Assembly: GCF_024346755.1 (NCBI RefSeq)
Contig: NZ_AP024862.1
Span: forward strand, 186,001-250,000
Length of the DNA: 64,000 nucleotides
Source: Vibrio aerogenes
Lineage (GTDB): Bacteria > Pseudomonadota > Gammaproteobacteria > Enterobacterales > Vibrionaceae
Direction: 5' to 3'
Made by a program: the position numbers and the translations under genes. The notes beneath the pieces are model-generated. The model did no database searches and had not been told where the DNA came from. It saw nothing but the letters and a program-made list of their open reading frames with translations. Below, in pieces: positions 8,031 through 16,916 of this stretch. Position 1 is the stretch's first letter. Every line of letters begins with the position of its first letter.

Positions 8031-10142
8031 TCAGAAGGTTAAACCGTAACCCAGTGTGATGGTTCGTCCGCGTCCTTTGAAATAGAAATCATCATTTTTG
8101 TAGGCGCTTTGTGAGTAGTAAGTCAAGTAGTCTTCATTCAGCAGATTTGCGACAGAGACTTTCAGTTTACCGACTGGCAGCTCATATCCCAGTGAGGCAT
8201 CAACCAGGGTGTAGCCATTAAAATCAAGTTCTTCGTCATCGAAGGTGCGATCAAAGTTGTGGCTGGCTTGCAGCATGGTCGATAATTGTTCATTCCAGTG
8301 GGCTGTCCATGCCAGACGTAAACGGTTGGGTGGAATGTCAGCTCCGGTCAGTTTGGTGTCGACATGTCCGTCGCCGTCGGTATCTGATTTCCCCTGAATG
8401 TAAGAGTAACCGGCTTCCAGCTTATGTGCCGGAGTGAGAGTGTAGCCGACAGAAGCTTCTGCCCCATGGATCTCTTTTTTCTCCCGCTTTACAGTGTAAA
8501 GGCCGTTATTTTCCACAATCCGGCTGCCAAGTTTCGAGTCAGACTGGTAATAACTGATTTCCAGATCGAGGCGATCCTTGTTGATGCGAAAGCCACCTTC
8601 ATAGTTATCGGTGATAATCGGAGACAGGTCGATGAGATGATCCACGTCTTGTCCGGTTGTATTGACGCCTCTGAGAACCCGTCCGACATCGGGCATCCCG
8701 AATCCCTGTGAATAGTTGGCAAACACACTGACATCTGGCGTGATTTTGTATAAGGCGCCAACATTGTAGACCGTTTTATCAAAGGTTGGTTTGCCGCCAT
8801 CGACTGTGACACCATTGCGTGCGGCGACGGTTTGATAGGTCGGGATCTTGAGACGCGCATTTTCATAACGGGCACCGGTTTGCAGGATCAGCTGTTCAAA
8901 AGGCTTAAATTCCAGCTGAATGAAAGGTGCATAATTATAGTAAGTGGTTTTGGGGACATATGTCCGTCCGGTCAGAATCAGCTGCTGGCGGGTGGTATCT
9001 TTGAGTAAATCCAGCCCGGCAGTCACCTTCAGGGTTTGGTCAAACAGATCATCTTTTGACAAGCTCAGCTTGGCCCCAAGTTTATCCGATTCGTTCTGGG
9101 ACTGATCATAGATGGTGTCCGGTGTGTTTGGGTCCTGAAAGCTTGAAGAAGTCGTTGCACCGTAGCGGGCCCTGAATTTTTGATAAAAAGTTTGTGCTTT
9201 CAGAGACATGCCGGATAAATCGGTATCGGTGTAGACCAGACTATAGGTTTGGACTTTGTTGAATGGTTTATCTCCTTCTGGCCGTTCTTTGACGGAAGAA
9301 GTCGCGATGCCCTGATCTCTGTCTCCGGAAACCCCTTTGAAATTCATGCGTCCGACCAGCTGATAATGATTGATTTCAAACTGAAGGTTTTTGCTGTCGC
9401 TGAACCAGTAGCCTAATTTCCCGAACCCATCAAAGGTATTTGAATCCATCAGATCACCCCGGACAGTGGCTGCACCGATATAGTCGCCGTCCGAATCCTG
9501 GTAGACACCCTGCACATCTCCGGCGAGCCCGGCCAGATAATCCCAGTTACCTTGAGAGCCTTTGGCATTATAGCTGGCGCGGTATGAGAGCGAATCTGAA
9601 CCGGCGTCGTTGGTGGGGGTGGTCAGCTGAACGTTGATGTGCTGCTTTAAGGCTTGATCCGAATCATTGGACTTGGTGATGAAGTTGATGATTGCGCCGG
9701 TAGCGCCCATGCCGTGAATAGCTGTTGCGCCATGAATCACTTCAATGCGTTCAACCATTGACAGATCAATGGTGTGTGCGGAACGGCTGCCTTCTCTTAA
9801 AGGATTCGACTGTGGCACGCCATCGATCATATATAAGACCGAACGTCCTCTGAATGTCTGGCTGCTGTTATTGAGCTTTTGAGTGTTCGGTGAATAAGCA
9901 GGTAACAGGTTTGATAAGATCTGAGAGCTATCGGTTGAAATGGCTAACTGCGCTTCGATTTCCTGTTGGCTGATGATCGTAATTTTTTGTGGAAGGTTTT
10001 GTCTGGTGGTGTTGATTCGGCTGGATTCCACAATCATGGTCTCCATTTGTTTCTCTTCACCGGATGTATTCTCTGCTGCAACCGCATACACGGGAATGAA
10101 GGCAGAAAGCGTGATGGGAAGTAAAAGTTTGGGTTTTGGCAT
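8031..10142 (-). CDS. TonB-dependent siderophore receptor
   Basis: This is an outer-membrane receptor of about 703 residues. After a signal peptide (LLLPITLSAFIPVYAVA) comes a likely TonB box (METMIVESSR). The plug domain has RGRSVLYMIDGVPQSNP, VERIEVIHGATAIHGMGATG and INFITK, and a 22-strand barrel follows, ending in an aromatic terminal strand (RGRTITLGYGLTF). It imports a ferric siderophore, energised by TonB-ExbBD, and passes it to the ABC importer encoded convergently. The ATG at 10142 fits the signal peptide; upstream ATGs at 10190 and 10217 fall in the Fur-like site. FecA- or PvuA-like receptors are the nearest guesses; the ligand is unknown. Confidence 0.88.
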   Translation of the reverse strand: MPKPKLLLPITLSAFIPVYAVAAENTSGEEKQMETMIVESSRINTTRQNLPQKITIISQQEIEAQLAISTDSSQILSNLLPAYSPNTQKLNNSSQTFRGRSVLYMIDGVPQSNPLREGSRSAHTIDLSMVERIEVIHGATAIHGMGATGAIINFITKSNDSDQALKQHINVQLTTPTNDAGSDSLSYRASYNAKGSQGNWDYLAGLAGDVQGVYQDSDGDYIGAATVRGDLMDSNTFDGFGKLGYWFSDSKNLQFEINHYQLVGRMNFKGVSGDRDQGIATSSVKERPEGDKPFNKVQTYSLVYTDTDLSGMSLKAQTFYQKFRARYGATTSSSFQDPNTPDTIYDQSQNESDKLGAKLSLSKDDLFDQTLKVTAGLDLLKDTTRQQLILTGRTYVPKTTYYNYAPFIQLEFKPFEQLILQTGARYENARLKIPTYQTVAARNGVTVDGGKPTFDKTVYNVGALYKITPDVSVFANYSQGFGMPDVGRVLRGVNTTGQDVDHLIDLSPIITDNYEGGFRINKDRLDLEISYYQSDSKLGSRIVENNGLYTVKREKKEIHGAEASVGYTLTPAHKLEAGYSYIQGKSDTDGDGHVDTKLTGADIPPNRLRLAWTAHWNEQLSTMLQASHNFDRTFDDEELDFNGYTLVDASLGYELPVGKLKVSVANLLNEDYLTYYSQSAYKNDDFYFKGRGRTITLGYGLTF

Positions 10143-10195
10143 ACCTGGCTGACCTTTTTTATTTGCTGTTTGTTTATTGTTAATACTCATAATAA

Positions 10196-10216
10196 TGAAA
10201 ATTATTATCATTTTCA
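10196..10216 (-). promoter_or_regulatory. Fur box upstream of the TonB receptor
   Basis: The 21-bp near-palindrome opens TGAAAAT and closes ATTTTCA, with ATTATCAT in the middle, and matches the Fur consensus family closely. It lies about 55 bp upstream of the chosen receptor start, in promoter position. Repression under iron-replete conditions is inferred. Confidence 0.7.
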
Positions 10217-10374
10217 TTTATTATTCACAAAAAAATCAATAAATAAAGCCTGAACCAGAAAATGGGTGACAGGGAAAGACGGTGACAAGACGGTGGTAAT
10301 AAGGACCAGACGTGCCGGGAGGGCCCGGCAGATGTTTCAATGATCAGTTTTGAGAATACCTTATGTGAGGATGT

Positions 10375-10492
10375 CAGATGTGAGGACAGGCACCATTTCG
10401 ATGCCCGTCTTTATTTTTCCAGGGTCATATCAACAGATGTGAGGACAGGCACCATTTCGATGCCCGTCTTTATTTTTCCAGGGTCATATCAA
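10375..10492. repeat. Perfect 59-bp tandem duplication at the end of the elaA-like gene
   Basis: Positions 10375-10433 and 10434-10492 are identical over 59 bp. The right copy holds the last codons and stop of the acetyltransferase gene plus a downstream hairpin; the left copy repeats the same hairpin and a fossil of the gene end. On the minus strand each copy contains GACGGGCA and TGCCTGTC arms that pair over 8 bp with one G-U, so the duplication doubles a terminator-like stem. Confidence 0.9.
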
Positions 10493-10919
10493 TATGTGGG
10501 ATATCATCCTCAAGGTACATGGGGGATGTGGGTACAAATCCATGTTTTCCATAGAAACCAGCCAGATGCGCCTGAGCTCCGATTTCGATCGTTTCACCCG
10601 GCCACAATGACTCACAGTCTGTCAATGCCTGTGTCATTAGCCGGTGCCCCGTGCCACCGCGTTCACTTTTCAGAATAGCGACCCGGCCAATACTGACCGA
10701 AGGATAACTGAGTCCTTTTGGTAACAGGCGGGCACAGGCGATCAACTGGTCGTTCTGATAGCCAAGCAGATGATAAACGCCGGGATGATGATCTTTATCA
10801 TCCAGTTCAGGATAGGGGCAGTTTTGCTCCACGACGAAAACATCGACCCGGAGTTTGAGTAATTGATACAACTGAATGGGGGTGAGCTGAGCAAAGGAGA
10901 GAAGTTGCCAGGTGATCAT
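10470..10919 (-). CDS. elaA: ElaA-family GNAT N-acetyltransferase
   Basis: The 149-residue product matches the ElaA family in length and blocks: LYQLLKLRVDVFVVEQNCPYPELD at the N-terminus, LIACARLLP, VSIGRVAI, and the acetyl-CoA loop ERGGTGHRLMTQAL, ending with AGFYGKHGFVP. ElaA is a small GNAT enzyme of unclear physiological substrate. The coding sequence ends inside one copy of a tandem duplication. A 10-bp inverted repeat (GTTAAATTGA / TCAATTTAAC, 10931-10959) lies just upstream of the start and could be an operator. Confidence 0.85.
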   Translation of the reverse strand: MITWQLLSFAQLTPIQLYQLLKLRVDVFVVEQNCPYPELDDKDHHPGVYHLLGYQNDQLIACARLLPKGLSYPSVSIGRVAILKSERGGTGHRLMTQALTDCESLWPGETIEIGAQAHLAGFYGKHGFVPTSPMYLEDDIPHIDMTLEK

Positions 10920-10930
10920 TGTGACTCCAT

Positions 10931-10959
10931 GTTAAATTGACGGAAAGATTCAATTTAAC
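10931..10959. promoter_or_regulatory. Inverted repeat upstream of elaA-like gene
   Basis: This is a perfect 10-bp inverted repeat, GTTAAATTGA and TCAATTTAAC, with a 9-nt spacer, 11 bp before the elaA-like start codon. Its place suggests an operator or the foot of an mRNA hairpin. No regulator can be named. Confidence 0.4.
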
Positions 10960-11226
10960 AATTGTGTCAGCAATGTGCATTAACAATGATTCATTTTGTC
11001 CTGATTTGTTGTGTGAATCATCCGGGAGCTGCTGACCGGTGATGAGGCGCACCACCAGCACGAGGAAGCGGTGACGTATCATCCCATTCTAAGTCACTTT
11101 CTGATCTGGATATATCTGGTTCCGCAAACCGCTCAAGCCATCCATGGGCACTTATCCAGATGATCAGTTTATTTGACAGATTGGTATCAGCAAGCATTCA
11201 GTCAGTGGATGAATCAGGAAAGGGGG
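10960..11226. other. Intergenic stretch without a supported gene
   Basis: This is the space between the elaA-like gene and the end of the tetR-type gene. A short frame (about 11039-11160) translates without stops for about 40 codons but has no start signal or recognisable family. It may be a gene remnant. I see no RNA gene here. Confidence 0.4.
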
Positions 11227-11889
11227 CTATGGCGCCTGTCCCTGCAATTTCAATTTTTCCTGCTCTGTCAAAGTCTCCAGATAAGCGATCAGCATTGTTG
11301 AAACATGCTGTGCAAACGCACTGATTTCTTCTGTGGTTCGTGGTGCTTCTGAAAAACGCTTACCCACAGCACTGACAGTCATGCGTAATACGTTTGTTGC
11401 CATCGTTTGTGTTGTGCTGTCTGAAGCGGGCAGGATACCGGAAATGAAAGCTGAACAGACAGTTTGCATTTCGGCGCCAATGATGCCGGCTTCCGGTGAA
11501 TCGCGGAATAAGGGGGCGGCATCACTGAGGGCCATTCTGATCTTCGCCTCGTCACATTCAGATTTGATGAATGCATAAACCAGCCGCTGAACTCTTACCG
11601 TATAACAAAGGGAAGTTTCTTCTAAGATCTGCTTCAGCATCGTGGCGGTTTCCTCCCATTCATCAGACTGAAGCCGGAACAGAATCGCAGCTTTATTGGG
11701 AAAGTATTGATACAGTGACCCCACACTCACACCAGCTCTTTCGGCAACACGGGCTGTTGTAAAGCGGGTAATGCCTTCATTTTCGAGCACTTGTACGGCG
11801 GCTTCAAGAATAGAGGCCACTAAATCTGAAGAGCGGGATTGTTGTGGTCTTTTTCTTGATTTCAGTTGCGGCTGTTTTGCTGTACTCAT
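11227..11889 (-). CDS. TetR-family transcriptional regulator
   Basis: The 220-residue regulator has a typical TetR N-terminal helix-turn-helix (FTTARVAERAGVSVGSLYQYFPNKAAIL, about residues 43-70) and a helical ligand-binding domain. The start at 11889 is preceded by CAGGAG at ideal spacing; an upstream in-frame ATG at 11934 is not. It is divergent from an MFS transporter. A perfect 10-bp inverted repeat lies between the two genes, the usual arrangement for a TetR repressor that controls itself and an exporter. The inducer is unknown. Confidence 0.88.
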   Translation of the reverse strand: MSTAKQPQLKSRKRPQQSRSSDLVASILEAAVQVLENEGITRFTTARVAERAGVSVGSLYQYFPNKAAILFRLQSDEWEETATMLKQILEETSLCYTVRVQRLVYAFIKSECDEAKIRMALSDAAPLFRDSPEAGIIGAEMQTVCSAFISGILPASDSTTQTMATNVLRMTVSAVGKRFSEAPRTTEEISAFAQHVSTMLIAYLETLTEQEKLKLQGQAP

Positions 11890-11905
11890 GGTGTCTCCTG
11901 AACCG

Positions 11906-11948
11906 ATCAATAATGTGAACACTGAATGATGCATCTTTCATTATTGAT
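11906..11948. promoter_or_regulatory. Candidate TetR operator between tetR-type and MFS genes
   Basis: ATCAATAATG (11906-11915) and CATTATTGAT (11939-11948) form a perfect 10-bp inverted repeat with a 23-nt spacer, immediately upstream of the TetR gene and in the divergent promoter region. The long spacer is unusual for one TetR dimer; the arms could also be parts of two sites. Confidence 0.45.
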
Positions 11949-12086
11949 GATTATTTTTTATATTTATCAATATCTTAATGTAAAAAATTCTTTGCCGGGA
12001 ATGCGATTATTCAAATACTGCTATCCATCGTACTCTGTAATGCGACGAAAAGTTCGCATTTTAAATTACGACAGGAATCATGACTC

Positions 12087-13304
12087 ATGGCAACTATAGC
12101 TTTATCCAAAACGGAAAAAGGATTATCCAAAACAGAAAACCGGCGGTTAATGTTACTGACTCTGATTTTGTTTGGTGCATATTTATGTGTTGCAATTTCA
12201 TTGCCAATTGTCTCAGTCTTTGTGACCGGGCCGCTTGGACTGAATAATACGATGGCAGGTCTGGCGGTGGGAATTACTTTTTTCTCTTCGATTATCACCC
12301 GCGGTTATGCCGGGCGATTGTCGGACCGCTTGGGGCCTAAGCAGGCACTTGGACGGGGACTGGCATATTATGCGCTGGGGGCGTTGGTCTCACTGATCGC
12401 AGGTCTGTGTGTTTCAAATGTTTATTTATCCTACAGCATTTTACTGTGTGGACGATTGTTACTAGGCGTCGGTGGTAGTTTAGGCGGGGTTGGGATTATT
12501 GCGTGGAGTGTGGGAATTGCCGGACCATCAAGAAGCGGGAAAATACTGGCACTGCTTGGCGTTGCGATTTATGGCGCGCTGGCGTTTGGCGCGCCTGCAG
12601 GTCTGTGGGTCTGCAATACAGCCGGTTATACAGGGGCGATGATGATCAGCGCATTGCTGCCCTGTCTGGGATTATTGGCGATGTTACCTCTGACGGGGGT
12701 TGCACCTCATCCCGGAGCAAAGCAACCGTCTTTAAGGGTGATTTTGGGAGAAATATGGCCCTATGGATTGGTCGTCTGTTTGCAGGGGATCGGATTTGCA
12801 ACAATTGGCGCGTTTTTCGTGCCTTACTTCATTGATCAGAACTGGGCAATGGCCGGGCTCGGGTTTACAGCTTTTGGCGGTGGCTTTGTCTTCATCCGGG
12901 TTGTGTGTGGGCATCTGCCGGATAAATTCGGAGGATTAGTCTTATCCGGCTATTCACTTTTGATTGAAAGCGCCGGACAGTATTTGATCGGGTACGCCAC
13001 TTCTCCCCTTGAGGCGATTGCAGGCGCGTTTTTGACCGGTGTTGGCTGTTCACTGATTTTTCCTGCGATGGGCAGGGAAGTGGTGCAGCGTGTTTTACCC
13101 CAGTTCCGGGGCATTGCTCTGGGAGGTTTCTCTGCATTTCAGGACATTGCTTACGGACTGACCGGGCCTGTAGCCGGCTATTTCGCTGACGGTTACGGCT
13201 ATAGTCTTGTTTTTCTCGCTGGTGGTGTTGCAGCCAGTGCCGGATGTGTGATTTCATTTTGTTTAAAGCGAAATAATCCGGCACCGGACAGTATGACTCA
13301 CTGA
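12087..13304 (+). CDS. MFS transporter (YfcJ/YhhS-like)
   Basis: The 405-residue protein has 12 hydrophobic segments. The loop 2-3 motif is GRLSDRLGPKQALGRGLAYY and there is a glycine-rich helix GRLLLGVGGSLGGVGIIAWSVG, which resembles the YhhS/YfcJ group of sugar-efflux-like MFS proteins. The first 30 residues hold a small internal repeat (SKTEKGLSKTENR). It is divergent from the TetR gene and probably repressed by it. Substrate unknown; export of a toxic compound or metabolite is inferred from the context. Confidence 0.82.
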   Translation: MATIALSKTEKGLSKTENRRLMLLTLILFGAYLCVAISLPIVSVFVTGPLGLNNTMAGLAVGITFFSSIITRGYAGRLSDRLGPKQALGRGLAYYALGALVSLIAGLCVSNVYLSYSILLCGRLLLGVGGSLGGVGIIAWSVGIAGPSRSGKILALLGVAIYGALAFGAPAGLWVCNTAGYTGAMMISALLPCLGLLAMLPLTGVAPHPGAKQPSLRVILGEIWPYGLVVCLQGIGFATIGAFFVPYFIDQNWAMAGLGFTAFGGGFVFIRVVCGHLPDKFGGLVLSGYSLLIESAGQYLIGYATSPLEAIAGAFLTGVGCSLIFPAMGREVVQRVLPQFRGIALGGFSAFQDIAYGLTGPVAGYFADGYGYSLVFLAGGVAASAGCVISFCLKRNNPAPDSMTH

Positions 13305-13443
13305 ATCCCGGATATATGCCATTGCCTGACTGAGATGTCAGACAAGCATGAGTCATGAGTGAAAAAACAGTGACAGAGAATTGTAAATTGGATATGGTTT
13401 GCCGGATACTGATATTTTGCACGTTTTCTGAGCTATTCCGTTT

Positions 13444-14982
13444 ATGACTAAAACAATGACTGGTTATGTGACCTTTTTTCTATTCACTTTATTTCTTGGT
13501 GGCTGTACTTTTCATCCGGATAGTGTGCCTCTCTCTGATGCCGATTATTGTCAGACTTTGCCTGTTCACAAAGAGAAAGCATTGTCAGATTATACGCAGC
13601 CATTTCAGTCTGAAATGCAAGATAAAACCGGTGTTTATGTTTTGGAACACGGGGATGAAGCGATGCGATCCAGAGCATGGCTGACGGAGCATGCTGAGAA
13701 GTCCATTGATGTACAATATTTTATTTTCTCAGTCGATAAAGTGGGGTTGATAGCGACCGATTATTTAGTCCGGGCTGCCGATCGGGGGGTCAAAGTCCGG
13801 GTATTGATTGATGATATCACCCTGCAGGCCAGAGGGGATGAGCTATTGATGTTGTCTGCTCATGATAATATCGATATCAAAATTTTTAACCCGAAGCTGA
13901 ATATCGGTAAAAACATGGCTGAAAAGCTGGCCACACTGGTTTTTGATTTTCAGGATTTGAACCGGCGGATGCATAACAAAGTCTTCATTGCCGATGATCA
14001 GGTGGCGATTACGGGAGGCCGCAACATCGCTGATGAATACTTCGGGCTTGATCCTGCATATGATTTCAGGGACAGGGATGTTTTTCTGGCCGGAAAAGTC
14101 GTCAAGGATTTAAAAGCCTCATTTGAAGAATACTGGCAATATGATTTGAGTGTGCCGGTGGAAAAACTGGTCAGACATAAATCTTATCCGCAGAATCCGG
14201 ACTTTCCCCGTTTGCATGCTTTTGCCTGCAACCCTGATAATTTTTCGCCTCAGATCAGAGATGAGATTGAGAAAGTGCCTGCAACGTTTAAGAAGCTGAA
14301 AGAGCAAGGGAAGTTTCGCTGGCTGGATAATGTTGAATACATTGCTGATAAACCAAATAAAAATGATCGTAAAACGTTTCTCGGTGGTGGTGGCCGGACG
14401 CGGGATAAACTGGCGGAGCTGGCGGGAAACGCCCGGCATTCCCTGGTCATTCAGACACCGTATCTGGTCACGACGCGTTCGGATCGCGCGTTCCTGAAAA
14501 AGCTGATTGATAAAGGGGTTGATATTAAAATCCTGACCAATAGCCTTGCTTCTAACGATAATCTTGAGGCGTTCAGTGGCTATCAGCGTAACCGCAAGGC
14601 ATTATTGAATACCGGGGTGGAAATTTTTGAATTCCGGCCCGATGCGAAGATCAGGAAAAGTGTGATAACGGATCATTCGTCAGAGAAATTCGATGTTGTG
14701 CCGGTGTTCGGATTACATGCCAAGACGATGACGGTAGATGATGAGATTACGGTCGTCGGGACTTATAATTTTGACCCGCGCAGCGCAAACCTGAATACGG
14801 AAAGTATTACGGTGATTCACTCTCCGGAAATTACTCAGGAAGTCAAAGCCTCAATGCTCAGAGAAATGGCTCCGGAGAATGCCTGGGCGATTACGCAAAG
14901 TTTTAATCCTGACCAGAAGGTGAGCCCGGCCAAGCGTCTGGGAGTGAAAATGCGCCGGATAGTTCCGAAAGGCGTGCTTTAA
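13444..14982 (+). CDS. Phospholipase D-family lipoprotein, ClsC-like cardiolipin synthase
   Basis: The 512-residue protein begins with a lipoprotein signal (FFLFTLFLGGC, lipobox LGGC). It carries two HKD motifs: HNKVFIADDQVAITGGRN near residue 180 and HAKTMTVDDEITVVGTYN near residue 427. Two such motifs form the phospholipase D active site. Length and spacing match the ClsC/YmdC type cardiolipin synthases, which use phosphatidylglycerol and phosphatidylethanolamine. The lipid anchor suggests it works at the membrane surface. No ymdB partner is seen next to it. A substrate other than phospholipid cannot be excluded. Confidence 0.82.
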   Translation: MTKTMTGYVTFFLFTLFLGGCTFHPDSVPLSDADYCQTLPVHKEKALSDYTQPFQSEMQDKTGVYVLEHGDEAMRSRAWLTEHAEKSIDVQYFIFSVDKVGLIATDYLVRAADRGVKVRVLIDDITLQARGDELLMLSAHDNIDIKIFNPKLNIGKNMAEKLATLVFDFQDLNRRMHNKVFIADDQVAITGGRNIADEYFGLDPAYDFRDRDVFLAGKVVKDLKASFEEYWQYDLSVPVEKLVRHKSYPQNPDFPRLHAFACNPDNFSPQIRDEIEKVPATFKKLKEQGKFRWLDNVEYIADKPNKNDRKTFLGGGGRTRDKLAELAGNARHSLVIQTPYLVTTRSDRAFLKKLIDKGVDIKILTNSLASNDNLEAFSGYQRNRKALLNTGVEIFEFRPDAKIRKSVITDHSSEKFDVVPVFGLHAKTMTVDDEITVVGTYNFDPRSANLNTESITVIHSPEITQEVKASMLREMAPENAWAITQSFNPDQKVSPAKRLGVKMRRIVPKGVL

Positions 14983-15070
14983 CAGAGACCGTTTGTTCTT
15001 GCTTCACGTCCCTGATGGAACAGACTGTTTACGGGGCAGACAACTGAATGGGTGATGGTCAAAGATATTG

Positions 15071-15520
15071 ATGATATTTCAGATAGAAAAAGCCGGAAGT
15101 TCTGATGCGGACAGGTTAGCACAAATCCAGTTGGCGGCTTTTGAACCTGACCGGAATGCTTGTGGCTCCGGTCCTCCGGGATATAACGATCCGGAACATC
15201 AGAGAAAAATGATATATCAGTATGAATATTATGTCGTGAAAGATTCCGGAGAGATTGTCGGAGGATTTTACTACCATATTCAGGGAAGCTGTCTTCATTT
15301 ATTGCGGCTGTTTGTGGATCCTGAACATCAGGGAACGGGGGTTGGACAATGTGTGATTCAGTTTTTGACGACGTTGACTGATGTCCATCAGATCGTGCTG
15401 GAAACTCCGGATTTCAGTATTGCTGCACAACAATTTTATGAGCGTCGGGGCTTTGTTAAAAAAGAGACAATTTCTTATGGTGAGGCTCAGTCATTTTCAT
15501 ATCTGTTGGCTGTGTCTTGA
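15071..15520 (+). CDS. GNAT-family N-acetyltransferase
   Basis: The product of about 149 residues has the GNAT core: a VVKDSGEIVGGFYYHI strand pair, LLRLFVDPEHQGTGVGQCVIQFL with the Q-x-x-G-x-G acetyl-CoA loop, and AAQQFYERRGFVKKETISYG near the end. Substrate unknown. The ATG at 15071 is taken as start; TTG at 15068 is possible. The gene is followed by a strong hairpin. Confidence 0.8.
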   Translation: MIFQIEKAGSSDADRLAQIQLAAFEPDRNACGSGPPGYNDPEHQRKMIYQYEYYVVKDSGEIVGGFYYHIQGSCLHLLRLFVDPEHQGTGVGQCVIQFLTTLTDVHQIVLETPDFSIAAQQFYERRGFVKKETISYGEAQSFSYLLAVS

Positions 15521-15528
15521 AACAGGTT

Positions 15529-15550
15529 CTCTGCCGGTAACCCGGCAGAG
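15529..15550. terminator. Convergent hairpin terminator
   Basis: A perfect 9-bp GC-rich stem (CTCTGCCGG, TAAC loop, CCGGCAGAG) lies between the GNAT gene and the convergent anti-sigma factor gene. There is no T run. Confidence 0.7.
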
Positions 15551-15582
15551 CCATTCGTCAGATAAGCTGATCCGAAAGACGG

Positions 15583-16275
15583 TCAGCGGAAAAAAATTGG
15601 ACTAAACGGATTGAGCAGCGTCGCAAGACCTGATGTGAAACGGAGTGGCGCATCGAGTAGCGTCAGACACAGACAATCCTGTTCAGCGGATGTTTTGGGC
15701 GTATGGATGTGATGATCATTCTGCAGAACAAAATCTCCCGGATAATAAGTTGCATGCTCATCATGGAACTCACCCGCCAGAACCAACGTAATTTCACTTC
15801 CCTGATGGGTATGCTGAGGCAGGCTGCTGTTACAGTCCATGTATATAAAGTTCATTTTACTCTGACCTCCGGTGGTGACATTTGCCCGTTTGATGTTGCC
15901 TGGCAAACGACTCCACGGACCAATATGACTTTCATGGCGTTTTAATGCCCGGGGAAGGCGGAAAGATTTATGGTTTACCTTCAGGAACTGTGTGTGCGTT
16001 TCTGCTGTTACTGTCTGGCACTCCGGGTCAACAGGTTTTACCGGGGTTTGCTTCAGAATCCCGGACAACATGTGAGTGAGTTCATCACTCAATGGCTCCG
16101 GGGCATTCTGCATCATTTGACGGGCCTGAATATTTTCATAATCTGTCACTTTTTGGCGGCACTGGCTACAAAATTCCAGATGTGCGCTTAACATAATACA
16201 GGATGCCGGGTCCAGTTCACCTGCGGCATAACGAGACAGGGTGTCATCTGTCGGATGGTATTGAATCTTAGTCAT
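15583..16275 (-). CDS. chrR: ChrR-type zinc-binding anti-sigma factor with cupin domain
   Basis: The 230-residue protein has both domains of ChrR. The N-terminal anti-sigma part has zinc ligands in HLEFCSQCRQKV (with an upstream His), and the C-terminal cupin has the HTHQGSE metal motif followed by a late His (DHHIHTP). In Rhodobacter ChrR holds the ECF sigma factor RpoE inactive and releases it on singlet oxygen. The start overlaps the sigma-factor stop (ATGACTAA-type overlap), so the two are co-translated. Function by homology; the inducing signal here is inferred. Confidence 0.9.
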   Translation of the reverse strand: MTKIQYHPTDDTLSRYAAGELDPASCIMLSAHLEFCSQCRQKVTDYENIQARQMMQNAPEPLSDELTHMLSGILKQTPVKPVDPECQTVTAETHTQFLKVNHKSFRLPRALKRHESHIGPWSRLPGNIKRANVTTGGQSKMNFIYMDCNSSLPQHTHQGSEITLVLAGEFHDEHATYYPGDFVLQNDHHIHTPKTSAEQDCLCLTLLDAPLRFTSGLATLLNPFSPIFFR

Positions 16276-16837
16276 CCAGAGCCTCCTTCATTTTGTTGAG
16301 TGCCAGTCTGAGCCTGCTTTTAACTGTCCCTAACGGAACATCGAGTGCTTGTGCAACGGACTGATGAGATTCTCCCTGCAAACAAATCATTCTGACCACG
16401 ACGGACTGGGAGCGCGGAAGTGTGTCAATAATCTGATTGAGCTCCTGACGAACAATGGCATGGAATTCTGCCGGTAACTGACCGGGTTCTGACTCCTCAC
16501 TGAGAACAGGCCATAAATCATCTCCCTGAATCCAGTCATTGTGATGTTTGAGTTTTCGCAGCGTATCGAATTTAACATTCCGGGCAACAGAATAAATCCA
16601 GGTGGTCGCTGCTCCTTTTGATTCATCATAAAGGTGCGCTTTCATCCAGATTTTAAGCATGGTTTCCTGAACAATTTCGCAGGCAAGTGCGTCGTCCTGA
16701 AGTTGCTGGCGCATGTAATTCAGTAACATAGGTGCAATCATAGTGAATAACTGCTCAAAACTTTGTTTACAGCGTGACTCTGCGATGTTGGACAGTAAGG
16801 ATGCCACGTGATGACGTGACAAAGATTGTTCGACCAT
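16268..16837 (-). CDS. rpoE: ECF sigma factor, RpoE/ChrR (ECF11-like) group
   Basis: This is a group 4 sigma factor. Region 2 is visible as ALACEIVQETMLKIWMKAHLYD and the TWIYSVARNVKFDTLRK segment. Region 4 contains LPRSQSVVVRMICLQGESHQ and the helix-turn-helix VAQALDVPLGTVKSRLRLALNKMKE. The next gene is its ChrR-type anti-sigma factor, overlapping by 8 bp. I place the start at 16837 because of a strong AAGGA just upstream; in-frame ATG at 16882 and TTG at 16897 would add 15-20 residues. It is distinct from the extracytoplasmic-stress RpoE, which has RseA/RseB partners. Confidence 0.88.
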   Translation of the reverse strand: MVEQSLSRHHVASLLSNIAESRCKQSFEQLFTMIAPMLLNYMRQQLQDDALACEIVQETMLKIWMKAHLYDESKGAATTWIYSVARNVKFDTLRKLKHHNDWIQGDDLWPVLSEESEPGQLPAEFHAIVRQELNQIIDTLPRSQSVVVRMICLQGESHQSVAQALDVPLGTVKSRLRLALNKMKEALDD

Positions 16838-16916
16838 GGGTTCCTTTGTGTTCTCCTGATTTGAGAACCGACTCATTTTCATCGTGATTGACTTCAAGCA
16901 TGGGATCGATACTCAT

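Noticed and set aside
11039..11160. About 40 codons open between elaA-like and tetR-type genes
   Set aside because: No start signal, no family and a quick stop. It could be a remnant, but there is not enough to call a pseudogene.
16868..16916. Second ECF11 promoter directly ahead of the sigma gene
   Set aside because: A GATCCC-like -35 can be seen, but the -10 at the right distance (CGATGAA) does not fit.
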